In this document: positions 6,741 to 7,204 of the stretch, piece after piece
How positions within the stretch are numbered: position 1 is the first letter of the stretch
How the letters are laid out: every line of letters begins with the position of its first letter
NCBI RefSeq assembly: GCF_018373335.1
Contig: NZ_JAHAHH010000068.1
Coordinates: 1-7,204, forward strand
Length of the DNA: 7,204 nucleotides
From: Negativicoccus succinicivorans
GTDB taxonomy: Bacteria > Bacillota > Negativicutes > Veillonellales > Negativicoccaceae
Reading direction: 5' to 3'
Notes under the pieces: generated by a model
What the model was told of the DNA's origin: nothing
Seen by the model: the letters and a program-made list of their open reading frames with translations, nothing else
Database searches by the model: none
Position numbers and translations under genes: made by a program

Positions 6741-6766
6741 GCTTCAATTTTTTTCGCTCATTCACT

Positions 6767-7204
6767 CTAGATTGTTAAAGAAATACCGACGCCGACACAA
6801 AGCAACGCCGCCAGCCAAAAAGTATGAACCACCTTTACTTCCGACCAGCCTCCCAGTTCAAAATGATGATGCAAAGGACTCATGCGAAACAGGCGGCGGC
6901 CCGTAGTTTTAAATGATGCCACCTGTAAAATAACCGATACGGCCTCCATTACGAATACACCGCCGATGATCACTAAAAGCAGCTCTGTCCGAGTGACCAA
7001 AGCCAGTCCCGCAAACGCGGCACCCAATGCCAATGACCCTGTATCCCCCATAAATACTTTTGCAGGATGGTAGTTAAATGCCAAAAATCCTAAGCAAACA
7101 CCGGCCAACGCGGCGGAAAATTGCGCCAATTCTAAATCGCGTGCACTGAGGCTCAACCAAACAAATGCAGCCGCTACGAGTGCGCTGATACCGGCAGCCA
7201 AGCC
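6767..7204 (-). CDS. mraY: Phospho-N-acetylmuramoyl-pentapeptide transferase MraY, C-terminal part (5' end outside window)
   Basis: MraY transfers phospho-MurNAc-pentapeptide from UDP to undecaprenyl phosphate, forming lipid I on the inner face of the cytoplasmic membrane. Only the last 145 residues are present. The frame is open to the window edge and begins with GLAAG, the end of the family's conserved TDGLDGLA motif, so the real start lies beyond position 7204. The TTG near the edge is an internal Leu codon. Visible residues 43-60 contain the conserved FNYHPAKVFMGDTGSLAL block, whose Asp54 matches the catalytic Asp of the family (FMGD). Residues 110-116 contain the PLHHHFE triple-His loop. 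Hydrophobic helices lie at about 5-20, 30-43, 58-70, 75-96 and 127-145. The stop is TAG. It is followed after 36 nt by murD, its usual partner. The assignment is secure; only the length is unknown. Confidence 0.97.
   Translation of the reverse strand, partial: GLAAGISALVAAAFVWLSLSARDLELAQFSAALAGVCLGFLAFNYHPAKVFMGDTGSLALGAAFAGLALVTRTELLLVIIGGVFVMEAVSVILQVASFKTTGRRLFRMSPLHHHFELGGWSEVKVVHTFWLAALLCVGVGISLTI

Noticed and set aside
6731..6766. Possible promoter or terminator in the mraY-murD gap
   Set aside because: The 36 nt contain an A-run and the murD ribosome binding site only; no hairpin with a U-run and no -35/-10 pair is visible.

Overview
The window is one continuous stretch of a division and cell wall (dcw) gene cluster. 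All eight genes read on the minus strand, so transcription runs from the high-coordinate end to the low end. The order in transcription direction is mraY (3' part only), murD, murG, murC, ddl, ftsQ/divIB, a DUF881 gene (YlxW/YlxX family) and sbp (DUF1290). The window ends 44 bases after sbp; ftsA and ftsZ would be the expected next genes, but they are not visible.

The genes are packed very tightly. The largest gap is 36 nt (mraY-murD). Every other junction is a gap of 4-7 nt or an overlap: TAATG at murD/murG, 23 bp at murC/ddl, ATGA at DUF881/sbp. No convincing internal promoter or terminator was found, so the set looks like part of one operon with extensive translational coupling. No RNA gene, mobile element, CRISPR array or transferred segment was seen.

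Functionally, MraY makes lipid I at the membrane and MurG converts it to lipid II. MurC and MurD add L-Ala and D-Glu to the UDP-MurNAc stem, and Ddl supplies D-Ala-D-Ala for the step catalysed by MurF. FtsQ/DivIB is a divisome scaffold protein. The DUF881 protein and Sbp are membrane proteins of unknown function that usually sit just before ftsA/ftsZ in Firmicutes.

Organism (inference): the DUF881-sbp tail is a Firmicutes signature, while ddl directly before ftsQ resembles the diderm (proteobacterial) murC-murB-ddlB-ftsQ arrangement. With moderate GC (mid-40s per cent by eye) this suggests a Negativicutes member, perhaps Veillonellales, but the window cannot prove it. ftsW/spoVE and murB, which often lie in this part of the cluster, are absent here.

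I found no previously undescribed system. The points worth a second look are the missing ftsW and murB, the murC/ddl overlap, a hairpin just upstream of an ftsQ start that lacks a Shine-Dalgarno sequence, and the two uncharacterised membrane genes at the end.
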